This document shows, piece by piece, positions 1-8,981 of a stretch of DNA of 64,000 nucleotides. This DNA comes from Egaibacter danicus (GTDB lineage Bacteria > Pseudomonadota > Gammaproteobacteria > Burkholderiales > Burkholderiaceae_C). The translations under genes and the position numbers were made by a program. The DNA lies in assembly GCA_016707075.1 (NCBI GenBank), contig JADJII010000005.1, positions 352,547 to 416,546 of the forward strand, in the 5' to 3' direction. Position 1 is the stretch's first letter; each line of letters opens with the position of its first letter. The notes under the pieces were generated by a model. The model was not told where the DNA came from. It saw nothing but the letters and a program-made list of their open reading frames with translations, and made no database searches.

Positions 1-198
1 TGTTTCGAACTGAACGCCTTGAGTTGCTTCAAAGCGTGCAAGGGCTTCAGAAAGGCCAATGAGGCCAACCTGAATCAGATCATCAACCTGAATGCTGGGG
101 GGCAGTTTGGCCATCATATGGTGGGCCAGCCTGCGGACCAGCGGCTGATATTGCTTGATCATGGCGTTGCGGTCGAGTTGCCCCTTGGCGGTATACAT
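1..198 (-). CDS. fliA: Flagellar sigma factor FliA (sigma-28), N-terminal part
   Basis: Only the first 66 codons are present; the gene continues past base 1. The visible protein contains MIKQYQPLVRRLAHHM and DDLIQVGLIGLSEAL, the region 1.2/2.1 signature of FliA-type sigma factors. FliA directs RNA polymerase to late flagellar and chemotaxis promoters such as those proposed here upstream of motA and fliC. The ATG overlaps the stop of the preceding flhG-like gene (TGATG), so the two are translationally coupled at the end of the flhBAFG operon. Family identity is clear despite truncation. Confidence 0.93.
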   Translation of the reverse strand, partial: MYTAKGQLDRNAMIKQYQPLVRRLAHHMMAKLPPSIQVDDLIQVGLIGLSEALARFEATQGVQFET

Positions 199-989
199 CA
201 ATGGCTCCCTGCAAACTGTGGCTGTGTCCCACAAAGCGTTGGTGTGATATGCAAATGTCGGTCAAGTGGCATAGCCGTTTCCAGCATCCGCGTGACCAGC
301 CGATTTATGCTTGGCGATGTGGTATCTCCCTCAGGGAGCTTGACGATCAGCGGGGATCGTAAATTACAGCCCAGGAAATTCCTGGCGCAATCGGTCAAAG
401 CCTTGCCGGGCAGGGGATGCGAGGTGACCGGTTGCAGAGTGGCATCCGTGCTAACCGTGGCGATCAATGGACGGATTTGGGCGGGAATGAGCATTTGCTT
501 TAGTGCACGGTACGCCGTCATCAGTGACATGGGGATGTGAGAAACGGCAAGCAGAGGTTGAACATCACTGTTTATCAAAACTTTTGACAGGAGGTCGCCA
601 TGCGCAAACACAATGACGATTTCGTCGATTTCGAATAGACCATTGAGTTTTTCCAGAGATGGCGCCGCGCCGGATGATGATTGACAAATTCTCTGCAAAC
701 CTCTTGCAGCTGGAAGCACTGACCAGGATCCGTTGTCCATTCGTGTGCCGTGCTGCCAATGTTGTGCATCCAGAATCTGCATCAAGCCGGGCTCGTTAGG
801 TTGCTCTTCCATGGTTCCATCCAGTACCGTTACGGTATGACCCAGCTCAACCAGTGTGGTGCAAAGACTCCACAGAAGTGGCAGCTCACCGTTCTGACTG
901 CCATGGCTCGCAACAGCGATAGCCTTCGCACAGGAATTCATTGCGATGCGGCGCAGGCCCACGCCTTGGTCAGCGCACAGATCAAGCAT
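198..989 (-). CDS. flhG: FlhG/FleN-like MinD-family protein lacking a Walker A motif
   Basis: 263 aa. FlhG is a MinD-type ATPase that controls flagellar number and placement with the GTPase FlhF. The start at 989 is chosen because it gives the N-terminal motif DQGVGLRR, matching the DQAxGLR helix with which FlhG stimulates FlhF, and because it overlaps the flhF stop by 8 bases (ATGCTTGA). The following beta strand KAIAVAS fits the MinD fold, but where KGGVGKT should stand the protein reads SHGSQNGELP, with no P-loop lysine. It is therefore probably unable to bind or hydrolyse ATP normally while keeping the FlhF-activating helix. Position between flhF and fliA is the standard one. Identity rests on context and the N-terminal motif; overall similarity cannot be measured here. 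Confidence 0.75.
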   Translation of the reverse strand: MLDLCADQGVGLRRIAMNSCAKAIAVASHGSQNGELPLLWSLCTTLVELGHTVTVLDGTMEEQPNEPGLMQILDAQHWQHGTRMDNGSWSVLPAARGLQRICQSSSGAAPSLEKLNGLFEIDEIVIVFAHGDLLSKVLINSDVQPLLAVSHIPMSLMTAYRALKQMLIPAQIRPLIATVSTDATLQPVTSHPLPGKALTDCARNFLGCNLRSPLIVKLPEGDTTSPSINRLVTRMLETAMPLDRHLHITPTLCGTQPQFAGSH

Positions 990-2415
990 TGATGTTTTCC
1001 CTGGACGCGGCTTTGCCAGAGGACTGTGCAAAGAAATATCCGAGATCGACCGCCTTGGGTTCAAAGGCGGACTTGCCTTGCGCACGCATGGATGCCCGAA
1101 CAAGCTTTGCAGCTTCAGCCCGCTCCCAATCCTCGGGAACCTTCTGCCCGGTTGTTACACCACGAAGCAGCAGCTGATGCCGTATGGCTGCGTCCAGCGC
1201 GGGGCCGAGCTTGACGGCCTCATCGACTTTGGTAAGAACGGCCTGTTGCACGCCCTTTGTCTTGAATGAGGTCACTACGTCGTCCAGGGTATCGCCCTGG
1301 CTGCCGGCATTCAGTACGAGCAGTCGATTGACATTGGGGAGTTCCAGCACGTCCATCATGTCGCGACGTCGTGGGTCATGTGGTGCTACGCCAGTTGTGT
1401 CAATCAGGACCATCTTTTTGTTGCCAAGCAACCCAAGTAGATCCTGCAAAGCGGCGCGGTCATGCGCGAGGTGAGCAACAACGCCGAGCATTCGACCATA
1501 AGATCTGAGCTGTTCGTGTGCCCCCACACGATAGGTGTCCAGCGTGATCAATCCAACACTGCTGGAGCCATGTTTTTGAGCACACAGGCCAGCCAGCTTG
1601 GCCGCTGTGGTGGTTTTGCCAACACCGGTTGACCCAACCAGCGCGTAGGTTCCACCTTCTTCAAAAAGCGGTTTGGTCCCTGCATCGGTTTTCAGATTGC
1701 GTTCCAGTACATCAAGAACCCATTGCATGGACTCTGCGGCGTCGGATTCTTCAGGAAGTTTTTCAAGAATGGTACGTGCCAGCAATGGAGAGTAGCCAGC
1801 CCTGACAAATTTCAGCATCATGTTGGACACGATGGGGTGCTGGCGTGCCTGACCAAGCCAGGTCAATGTGTCGAACCGTTCCTCGATAAGTTCCTTCATC
1901 GAAAGCAATTCATTCATCAACGCCTGCGGCACTGCCGCAGGTGCGCTCACGGAAGTCTGAGTTGGTGCTTTGTGGAGAACGGGTTTTTTGGGCGGTGCAA
2001 CATTCAGCTGGATGGATGAGGCGGACTGCGAGGGGCGTGGCGGGCTCTCTGAAAACCTGGGTGCCTTTGAGGATTCTGCAGAAGCATCCTGGCGTCGCCG
2101 CAACATTCTTTCACGAACATAGTCTTGAAAGGACAATGTACTCATTGAGAGTTGTGCCACGTCGTCTTCCACTCGTGAGTCTGGCGTCACGGTTGTCGCG
2201 AGTGACCGTCGGCCGTCGGCTGCCACGCTTTTGGCCCGATTGTTGTCACTGTCTTCGCGATCGAGACTCGCCAGTGCGTCTTCCGCGGTGGCTACCACTT
2301 CAATTCCGTCAGCAGTCGGACGGTTTGAAAGAATCAGTGTTCCGTCGCCAAATGTCATCCTTGCTTTGGCGAGCGCTTCACGCGCGGTTGGAGCAATAAA
2401 TCTCTGAATGTTCAT
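982..2415 (-). CDS. flhF: Flagellar SRP-like GTPase FlhF
   Basis: 477 aa, typical for FlhF. The N-terminus MNIQRFIAPTAREALAKAR is the family B domain. It is followed by a long Ser/Pro-rich variable region and a C-terminal NG GTPase domain with G1 VGSTGVGKTTTAAKLAG, the DTYRVGA motif, DTTG and TKVDE. FlhF recruits early flagellar components to the pole in many polarly flagellated bacteria. The gene overlaps flhA by four bases (ATGA) and the flhG-like gene by eight, so flhA-flhF-flhG-fliA form one transcription unit. Confidence 0.96.
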   Translation of the reverse strand: MNIQRFIAPTAREALAKARMTFGDGTLILSNRPTADGIEVVATAEDALASLDREDSDNNRAKSVAADGRRSLATTVTPDSRVEDDVAQLSMSTLSFQDYVRERMLRRRQDASAESSKAPRFSESPPRPSQSASSIQLNVAPPKKPVLHKAPTQTSVSAPAAVPQALMNELLSMKELIEERFDTLTWLGQARQHPIVSNMMLKFVRAGYSPLLARTILEKLPEESDAAESMQWVLDVLERNLKTDAGTKPLFEEGGTYALVGSTGVGKTTTAAKLAGLCAQKHGSSSVGLITLDTYRVGAHEQLRSYGRMLGVVAHLAHDRAALQDLLGLLGNKKMVLIDTTGVAPHDPRRRDMMDVLELPNVNRLLVLNAGSQGDTLDDVVTSFKTKGVQQAVLTKVDEAVKLGPALDAAIRHQLLLRGVTTGQKVPEDWERAEAAKLVRASMRAQGKSAFEPKAVDLGYFFAQSSGKAASRENINA

Positions 2416-4493
2416 GATGGAGCGCCTCTAAGAATCGGACCAATGCGGATCGTGTGTGTTTCAGGAATTTCACTGTGAGCGAGAACCTGCAATCTGGGAG
2501 CTACCCGACGTACCAGTCTGGCGATGGCACTGCGAATTTGATCGGGCACCAGGAGGCAGGCCGGTATGCCAATTTCTTCCTGTTTTAGTGCTACCTCTGC
2601 GGCGGTGCGTGTCAGCATTTCAGCCACGCCTGGGTCAAGCGCTGGCCCAGAGGTATTTCCCAGCGCTTGCACCAGCAGACGCTCCAGTCCTGGATCAATG
2701 GCAATCACGTTGAGCTCTCGTGATGGGCCGTAAATCTGTTGCACGATGGCCGGTGACAGTGCCACTCTGACACGTCGCGCCAGCTCTGCCGGATCGGTCG
2801 TGCTGCCAGCGTGCTCTGCAAGGGATTCGACGATGGTCCGAATGTCACGAATGTGGACCGACTCGTCAAGCAAGAGCTGCAGCACCTTCTGGAAAACGGC
2901 GATTGACACCAGTTTTGGCACGACCTCTTCGATCAGTTTTGGGGCTTGCTTGCTCACGTGTTCAACGAGTTGTTGTGTCTCTATACGACTTAAAAGTTTT
3001 GAGGCCTGAACCTGCATCAAGTGTGACAAATGGGTGGCCATGACAGTCTCGGAATCAACAACGGTAAATCCGGCCATTTGTGCAGCTTCCTTCTGCCGTT
3101 CATCAATCCAGTGGGCCGGCAGGCCAAAGGCGGGATCAGTGGTGGGAGTTCCGATGAGTGGTGATGTAATTCCCCCTGGATTGATGGCCAGATACATTCC
3201 AGGGAAAGCTTCCGCCTCACCGACGATGACACCCCGCAGCGTGATTCTGTAGCCACTGGGTTTGAGCTCCAGGTTGTCCCTGACATGCACTGGCGGCGGG
3301 AGGAAGCCAACCTCTTGCGCGAACTTCCGTCGCACCGCCTTGATGCGGGTGAGCAGATCACCCTGCCGGTTTTTGTCCACCAACGCAATCAACCTGTAGC
3401 CCAGTTCAAGGCCCAGTTGATCCACTGGCTGAAGGTCGTCCCAAGTGGCTTCTCCATCCGTTGTGGCTGGAGTTGGCGTGTCTTTGGCATCGACGACCTG
3501 GGGCCTGTTTGCCAAAACCCAGGCGACATAACCCAAAGCCGCGGCAATCCCCAAAAATACGAGGTGAGGCATTCCGGGAATGATCCCCAAAATTCCCATG
3601 ATGGTGGCAGTAATGCCCATAACCCGTGGGGACACGAACATCTGCTGAACGATTTGCCGGCCAAGATCATGGTCTTTACCTACGCGGGATACGACCATCG
3701 CGGCGGCAACCGAAATGAGCAGACCAGGTATTTGGGCCACCAACGCGTCGCCAACGGCCAGCAGTACGTAAGTATCTGCCGCAGCCCCGGCGCTAAGACC
3801 ATGCTGCAGCACGCCGATCATGAATCCCCCGGCGATGTTGATCAGCAAAATCAGGATACCGGCAACGGCATCTCCCCGAACGAATTTGGATGCACCATCC
3901 ATGGATCCGAAGAAATCGGCTTCCTCCGCAACCTCAGCGCGTCTTCTTTTGGCCTCCTTCTCATCAATGGTTCCAGCGTTCAGGTCTGCATCGACCGCCA
4001 TCTGCTTTCCAGGCATGGCATCCAGTGCAAACCGGGCCGAAACCTCGGCGATTCGCTCTGCTCCCTTGGTGACAACTACAAAGTTGATCACCACCAAAAT
4101 GGAAAAAACGATCAACCCAACCGCAAAATTCCCACCGATCAAGAAATGCCCGAACGCCTCAATGACAGCGCCAGCTGCACCCGGTCCAGTATGGCCTTCC
4201 AGCAAGACGACCCGTGTTGAGGCTACGTTGAGCGAGAGGCGCATCAACGTCGTGAGCAGCAGGACGGTCGGAAAGGCCGCAAAGTCCAGAGGCCGGATCA
4301 TGTAGGCTGCGACCATCATCACCATCAGGGCGATGGAAATATTCAACGTAAAGAATACGTCGAGAATCATGGGGGGTAACGGCAGTACCATCAAGGCCAA
4401 TATGGCGACGACAAGTATGGGTGCCGCTGCGCCTTGCATGGCCGATGCGTTTGAACCGAACCATTTTTGCAGTAATTTGAAATTGTCGTTCAT
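2412..4493 (-). CDS. flhA: Flagellar export gate protein FlhA
   Basis: 693 aa, full length for FlhA, the large export-gate subunit of the flagellar type III secretion system. The N-terminal third is hydrophobic with about eight membrane segments and carries the cytoplasmic FHIPEP-type loop (VSARFALDAMPGKQMAVDAD and following). The C-terminal half is the soluble chaperone/substrate docking domain. The start codon overlaps the flhB stop (ATGA). Nothing is missing. Confidence 0.97.
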   Translation of the reverse strand: MNDNFKLLQKWFGSNASAMQGAAAPILVVAILALMVLPLPPMILDVFFTLNISIALMVMMVAAYMIRPLDFAAFPTVLLLTTLMRLSLNVASTRVVLLEGHTGPGAAGAVIEAFGHFLIGGNFAVGLIVFSILVVINFVVVTKGAERIAEVSARFALDAMPGKQMAVDADLNAGTIDEKEAKRRRAEVAEEADFFGSMDGASKFVRGDAVAGILILLINIAGGFMIGVLQHGLSAGAAADTYVLLAVGDALVAQIPGLLISVAAAMVVSRVGKDHDLGRQIVQQMFVSPRVMGITATIMGILGIIPGMPHLVFLGIAAALGYVAWVLANRPQVVDAKDTPTPATTDGEATWDDLQPVDQLGLELGYRLIALVDKNRQGDLLTRIKAVRRKFAQEVGFLPPPVHVRDNLELKPSGYRITLRGVIVGEAEAFPGMYLAINPGGITSPLIGTPTTDPAFGLPAHWIDERQKEAAQMAGFTVVDSETVMATHLSHLMQVQASKLLSRIETQQLVEHVSKQAPKLIEEVVPKLVSIAVFQKVLQLLLDESVHIRDIRTIVESLAEHAGSTTDPAELARRVRVALSPAIVQQIYGPSRELNVIAIDPGLERLLVQALGNTSGPALDPGVAEMLTRTAAEVALKQEEIGIPACLLVPDQIRSAIARLVRRVAPRLQVLAHSEIPETHTIRIGPILRGAPS

Positions 4494-5647
4494 GGCTGGG
4501 CGATGTTGTCGTCCGGTTTGAATAGTGGGTCTAGCTCGGGGGGCACAAACGGCTCAGGCTGGTCGTTTGGCATGGGGCCATCTCCTCGTAACGCTGATTT
4601 GAGCCGGTAAACATATGCCAATACTTGCGCCACTGCGGTGTAGAGGCTGGAAGGAATGTCTTGATCCAGTTCGGCATTGGCGTACAGGGCGCGTGCCAGC
4701 ACCGGTGATTGCAGGACCGGTATAGAGTTGGTTCTGGCAATGTCCCGAATCTTCATGGCCAGCAGGTCAGCACCTTTGGAGATCACTTGTGGCGCGCGCA
4801 TGGTTTTGTCGTCATACCGGATGGCCACCGCATAGTGCGTGGGATTCATCACCACGAAGTCAGCTTTCGTTACGGCGCCAATGCTGTTCCCGTGGGAGAT
4901 TTCACGTTGCCGTTGTCGCATGCGCCCCTTCATTTGGGGACTACCCTCTGCCTCCTTCTGCTCCTGCTTCACCTCCTGGTGGGACATTTTGAGACGAGAC
5001 TTGTGGAGGAAGTTCTGAAGTTGTACGTCAATGGCGGCAACGACGAAGATCACCAACAGCAATAGACCCATACCAGCCTTCAGCCACTCGCTCAACGTCT
5101 GGATGGCGGCTTGCGACGGTTGCAGCGTTAAAGATGCGACCGTCGCAAGGTTTGCACTGAAATACATGGCGCCAAGTGCAATCAGCAAGAACATGATCAA
5201 GGTCATTTTTGCAACCTCTGAAAACTTCTCTTTTGTAAAGAGTTTTCCGAATCCCGAAATTGGATTCAGGCGGCTGAAATCGGGCATTACCGGCTTCAGG
5301 CTAGCCACCCATCCACCGGACCCAATCGCACTCAAAATGCTGGCGGCCATGACAATTGCGGCAAAAACAGCACACCCAGCCAGACCTGTCACCGTCATGT
5401 CATGCAGGCGAGCCAGCATGCTGTCAGTCTGCTGGATGGATTTCGAGTCAAAAGACAGTTGCTGGCTAAGGCCGAGCTTCAGCTGGCCAAACAGAATGGG
5501 AGCCAGTGTGACGACGGCCAGGGCGCCGCCGCCCAAAACAGCAAAATGGGAAAGATCCCGGGAACGCGCGACTTGTCCGTCGTCCTTGGCTTTCTTGAGC
5601 TTTCGCTCGGAAGCCGGTAAGTTGCGGTCCTGACTGCTTGAATCCAT
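4490..5647 (-). CDS. flhB: Flagellar export switch protein FlhB
   Basis: 385 aa inner-membrane protein of the flagellar export gate. Four hydrophobic segments lie in the first 210 residues. The cytoplasmic domain has the autocleavage motif N268-P269-T270-H271, which cleaves itself to switch export from rod/hook to filament subunits. The C-terminus is proline-rich. It is first in the flhBAFG-fliA block; 129 bases separate it from cheZ, so it could have its own promoter or be read from the motA/cheY promoter. Confidence 0.97.
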   Translation of the reverse strand: MDSSSQDRNLPASERKLKKAKDDGQVARSRDLSHFAVLGGGALAVVTLAPILFGQLKLGLSQQLSFDSKSIQQTDSMLARLHDMTVTGLAGCAVFAAIVMAASILSAIGSGGWVASLKPVMPDFSRLNPISGFGKLFTKEKFSEVAKMTLIMFLLIALGAMYFSANLATVASLTLQPSQAAIQTLSEWLKAGMGLLLLVIFVVAAIDVQLQNFLHKSRLKMSHQEVKQEQKEAEGSPQMKGRMRQRQREISHGNSIGAVTKADFVVMNPTHYAVAIRYDDKTMRAPQVISKGADLLAMKIRDIARTNSIPVLQSPVLARALYANAELDQDIPSSLYTAVAQVLAYVYRLKSALRGDGPMPNDQPEPFVPPELDPLFKPDDNIAQP

Positions 5648-5776
5648 GGTGGTTGGGTCGTTGGCTTCCCACCATTGTCATCAGCGATGCCCGGAACTAA
5701 AGGGCAATAAGGTCTGCTTTAACTGGCTTGTTTTGCCAGCGCCGGCAGGCGGCGGCCACTCGTGATCAAGTGGTGG

Positions 5777-6433
5777 TCAAAACCCCAGACTGGCTAGCAG
5801 GTCATCTACCTGCGACTGGTTGGTGACGACGTCTGTACTGGTCTCTGGCGAGACAACTGGTCCGGAGAGCTCATGCGGACGTTCTGTTCTGGCTGTGGCT
5901 GTGATTGCTGCCTTGGCAGTTGTGGCGGGCGCCGTCTCTATCAGGAGCTTGACCAGCTGTTCCTCAATCGTGGTGGTCAGACCAACGACCCGTGCGATGA
6001 CCTGACCTGTCAAGTCATGAAAATCCTGAGCCATCATGATATCGGTCAGATGCTGGTCGATGGCTTTTGACGACTGTTCAACATGGGTTACAAAATTCAT
6101 GACATGACCTTTTGCAACAGCCGCTACAGGGTCTTTGACAATCAATTGGGCAATACGGCGGGTTTCGGCTGCAATTTCATTATGCAGACTCTTAGCCTGG
6201 TCGACGTTATTTAATACCTTCTCCGCTGCGTCTCCAGTCAGGCGGGCAATGTAGGCCAATCGGCTTTTGGCGTCAGGCAGTTCCTCTACCGAACCTTTCA
6301 ACTGCTCCGTCAAACCCAACCCGTTGAGAGAGTCGTGAAGTTGACGAGTAAGTAAGCCGAGTCTTTGATGGACGTCGTGAATCGGTGGTTCTGTGTTCAT
6401 TGAAACCAACTGGCTATCCGTGCTGCCGCTCAT
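5777..6433 (-). CDS. cheZ: Chemotaxis phosphatase CheZ
   Basis: 218 aa, the usual CheZ length. CheZ dephosphorylates CheY-P. The catalytic motif is visible in QDFHDLTGQVI, with D140 and Q144 as the D-x-x-x-Q pair. The C-terminus VDDLLASLGF is the CheY-docking peptide of the family. The start overlaps the cheY stop (ATGA), the standard cheY-cheZ arrangement. Confidence 0.96.
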   Translation of the reverse strand: MSGSTDSQLVSMNTEPPIHDVHQRLGLLTRQLHDSLNGLGLTEQLKGSVEELPDAKSRLAYIARLTGDAAEKVLNNVDQAKSLHNEIAAETRRIAQLIVKDPVAAVAKGHVMNFVTHVEQSSKAIDQHLTDIMMAQDFHDLTGQVIARVVGLTTTIEEQLVKLLIETAPATTAKAAITATARTERPHELSGPVVSPETSTDVVTNQSQVDDLLASLGF

Positions 6434-6819
6434 TTCAACCCAGCCTTGGTCAGAATATTATTTACTTTGTCTTCCAGGGTTGCTTTTGTGAATGGTTTGA
6501 CAATATATCCGGCGGCCCCTTGCTGAGCGGCGGCAACGATGTCTTCCTTTCGCGCTTCTGCTGTCACCATCAAGACAGGGATGTGCTTCAGCTTTTCGTC
6601 CTTCTTGATTTCGGCCAAGAGTTGAAAGCCATTCATGTTGGGCATGTTGATGTCGCTTACAACAAAGTCGAATTTGAGGGCTCGCAGTTTTTGCAGCGCT
6701 GCCACGCCGTCCTCGGCTTCGTCCGCCTCCGCATAACCACTCTCCTTGAGCAGGTTACGGACAATACGTCGCATCGTTGAAAAATCATCAACTACCAAAA
6801 ATCGGAGTTCATTTGCCAT
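6430..6819 (-). CDS. cheY: Chemotaxis response regulator CheY (motAB-linked copy)
   Basis: 129 aa single receiver domain. The acidic pocket is D11-D12, the phosphorylation site is D56 in VVSDINMP, and the conserved Thr (VTAEA) and Lys (YIVKPF) are present. Phospho-CheY binds FliM at the motor to change rotation. It is coupled to cheZ by a four-base overlap. A second stand-alone receiver gene of this type lies at 44506, so the cell has at least two. Confidence 0.95.
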   Translation of the reverse strand: MANELRFLVVDDFSTMRRIVRNLLKESGYAEADEAEDGVAALQKLRALKFDFVVSDINMPNMNGFQLLAEIKKDEKLKHIPVLMVTAEARKEDIVAAAQQGAAGYIVKPFTKATLEDKVNNILTKAGLK

Positions 6820-6889
6820 GTTGTCCTCTACTCACACAAGTTAAACGGATTCGACTGAATATTTGCCGCGTCAAGAAAATGTCCTGAAT

Positions 6890-7828
6890 TCAAGGTTTGG
6901 GCGTGGAAGATAGGTTGCTTTCCTGCAGATCGACGCCGGTCGAAACAGGTGTTCGCCCACCGCCCATCAGTCTTTCCTCAGCTTCCCTGGTCATGACGAT
7001 GATGCTGATTCGACGATTGATCGGAGCGAATGGATTCTGTTGGTCCAGCAGATTGCTGGAGGCGAGTCCGGTAACACGCGCAAGCTTTTCGTCAGGCATG
7101 CCTGAAGCAACCAGTTCCCGGCGGGATGCATTGGCGCGGTCGGCAGAAAGCTCCCAGTTGCTGTAACCCCTGTCGCCATTTCCATAGGGCGAGCGATCAG
7201 TGTGCCCATCCAGGCTGATTTTGTTTTCCACGCCATTGAGCGCTGTGCCAATTTCCCTCAGAATGTCACGCATGTAAGGCTTGACCAGTGCGCTCCCAGT
7301 ATCAAACATGGGGCGACTCTGATCGTCAACGATCTGAATCTGAAGCCCGTCTGGCGTCGTCTCGAGGCGGATTTGCGATTGAAATTCCGCCAGTTTCGGG
7401 CTGTTTGAAATCACGGCACTGATTTTTGCGCTCAGGGCCTCCATCTTTTTGGCATCCTGCTTGGCTACTTCGGCACGCATGATTTCAGCCGCCATTTTCC
7501 GCCGTATGGGATCCTCACCTTCGCCGCTTGGGGTCTGACCGGTTGAGCGTGTCAGATCCTTGCCGCCACCCGACAGGATGCTGTTGCTGGCGCCTGCGCC
7601 ACTGCCGCCCTGAAGAGCAACCTTTAAGGGCGCATTGAAGTAGTCTGACAAGCCCTTCTTGTCACCCTCGGAGGTTGAGCCCAGCAGCCACATCAACAAA
7701 AAAAAGGCCATCATGGCTGTCACGAAGTCCGCATAGGCAATCTTCCACGCGCCTCCGTGAACTGCGTGACCGCCCTTCTTGATCCTCTTGATGATGATCG
7801 GTTGAAGTTTTTTCGCGTCACCGGCCAT
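6890..7828 (-). CDS. motB: Flagellar stator protein MotB
   Basis: 312 aa. A short basic N-terminus is followed by one membrane helix with the proton-carrying aspartate D34 in the context YADFVTAMMAFFLLMWLLG, then a plug and periplasmic region, then an OmpA-like peptidoglycan-binding domain with LDGHTDRSPYG and NWELSADRAN. With MotA it forms the ion-driven stator; the family resemblance is to H+-type MotB. It follows motA by two bases. Confidence 0.96.
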   Translation of the reverse strand: MAGDAKKLQPIIIKRIKKGGHAVHGGAWKIAYADFVTAMMAFFLLMWLLGSTSEGDKKGLSDYFNAPLKVALQGGSGAGASNSILSGGGKDLTRSTGQTPSGEGEDPIRRKMAAEIMRAEVAKQDAKKMEALSAKISAVISNSPKLAEFQSQIRLETTPDGLQIQIVDDQSRPMFDTGSALVKPYMRDILREIGTALNGVENKISLDGHTDRSPYGNGDRGYSNWELSADRANASRRELVASGMPDEKLARVTGLASSNLLDQQNPFAPINRRISIIVMTREAEERLMGGGRTPVSTGVDLQESNLSSTPKP

Positions 7829-7830
7829 GG

Positions 7831-8691
7831 CTATTTCTTGCCTTTGACATGGCTTTCAAGCTCACTGAAAGACGGTCGCTCCGTTGAATACAAAACCTTT
7901 CGGCCAAATTCAATCGCAGTCGCCGGGTTATAGCCCTGCATGGACGCCAGCAAGGTGGTCTTGATGCACTGCAACTCCTTGCCGCTTTCCTCCACCTTTT
8001 GCTCCAGCAAGCCGGCCAGTGGTTCTGCAAAGGCGTAGGCCAGCAAAATCCCCAGGAAGGTGCCCACCAGGGCTGATCCAATCATGCCGCCCAGTACGGC
8101 AGGTGGCTGTCCCACAGAGCCCATGGTGTTCACAACGCCCAATACGGCCGCAACGATGCCAAAAGCAGGTAAACCACCTGCAACCCGCTGGAGGGCGGCA
8201 ACGGCGGCATGCTCCTCATGATGATGGGTATCAATCTCACTATCCATCAGGGATTCAATTTCGTGTGCGTTGAGGTTGCCGGAAACCATCATCCGCAGGT
8301 AGTCAGTCGTGAACTCCACCACATGGTGGTCGTTCCCGACGGCCGGGTATTTTTTGAAAATGTCGGATTCATGCGGCGACTCAACATCTTTCTCAATCGC
8401 CATCAAGCCCTCTTTTCGGGCTTTCTGCAAAATATCGAACAGCAGCGCCATCAACTCCATGTAGCGGGCTTTGGTGTATTTGCTTCCCTTAAAGCAGGAA
8501 CCCAGCCCTTTCATGGTGGCTTTGACGACCTTCATCTGGTTGTTCGCCAGAAAAGCGCCCAGCGTTGCACCGCCAATAGTGAGCATTTCCCATGGCAACG
8601 CCTTCAAGATGACAGCCATGTTTCCGCCGTGGACGATGAATACGCCAAAGACGCATCCCAGGACCACTAACCAGCCGATGATGACAAACAT
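7831..8691 (-). CDS. motA: Flagellar stator protein MotA
   Basis: 286 aa from the ATG at 8691, which gives the family N-terminus MFVIIGWLVVLGCVFGVFIVHGG; the open frame extends 22 codons further upstream but that part is not MotA-like. Four membrane segments are present, two near each end, with the cytoplasmic torque-generating loop between them. In most beta- and gammaproteobacteria motA directly follows flhDC. Here it is separated from flhC by about 15 kb of metal-resistance and mobile DNA, but it retains its own sigma-28-type promoter about 70 bases upstream. Confidence 0.95.
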   Translation of the reverse strand: MFVIIGWLVVLGCVFGVFIVHGGNMAVILKALPWEMLTIGGATLGAFLANNQMKVVKATMKGLGSCFKGSKYTKARYMELMALLFDILQKARKEGLMAIEKDVESPHESDIFKKYPAVGNDHHVVEFTTDYLRMMVSGNLNAHEIESLMDSEIDTHHHEEHAAVAALQRVAGGLPAFGIVAAVLGVVNTMGSVGQPPAVLGGMIGSALVGTFLGILLAYAFAEPLAGLLEQKVEESGKELQCIKTTLLASMQGYNPATAIEFGRKVLYSTERPSFSELESHVKGKK

Positions 8692-8760
8692 AGTCGCATT
8701 CTGATAACAGGATTGATACCGACCTTGGGCACGGGTCTGGGGTGAGACCTGTTGCAAGGG

Positions 8761-8787
8761 TTATCGGTGTAGCGTACCGAGACTTGA
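8761..8787 (-). promoter_or_regulatory. Sigma-28 (FliA) promoter of motA
   Basis: On the minus strand the sequence TCAAGTCT-N11-ACCGATAA lies about 70 bases upstream of the motA ATG. It matches the FliA consensus TAAAGTTT-N11-GCCGATAA with exactly the right spacer. It would allow motAB-cheYZ to be expressed although the segment upstream is now foreign DNA. Confidence 0.8.
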
Positions 8788-8808
8788 ATGACCCGATAGA
8801 AGAATAAG

Positions 8809-8824
8809 GACCCCATCCGGGGTC
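8809..8824. terminator. Hairpin at the outer edge of the left direct repeat
   Basis: GACCCC-ATCC-GGGGTC is a perfect 6-bp stem with a four-base loop, followed on the plus strand by CTTTATTT. The same hairpin with one changed base starts the right repeat copy near 19909. It can act as a weak terminator, and here it would limit leftward read-through from the DMT gene into motA. Confidence 0.45.
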
Positions 8825-8956
8825 TTTATTTGTGATCTGCCCTGAGCGCTTTTTCGATGCGGTAACGGGTTGGCAATCCTGAAAACCGTGTTTTTATAAG
8901 CAAAAACAGGCCTTAGACCTCGTCCACTATGCGTGAGTAGCTATCAAAATAATAGT
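8811..8956 (+). repeat. Left copy of a 146-bp direct repeat flanking the copper module
   Basis: This stretch matches 19911-20056 base for base without gaps and with roughly a dozen substitutions; the offset is exactly 11,100 bases throughout. It contains the invariant block GCGGTAACGGGTTGGCAATC and ends with the dispersed-repeat core GCGTGAGTAGCTATCAAAA. It lies between motA and the stop of the DMT transporter gene. No coding potential is seen. Confidence 0.9.
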
Positions 8957-8981
8957 TGCATGAGATCTGACACCTGGCCCG

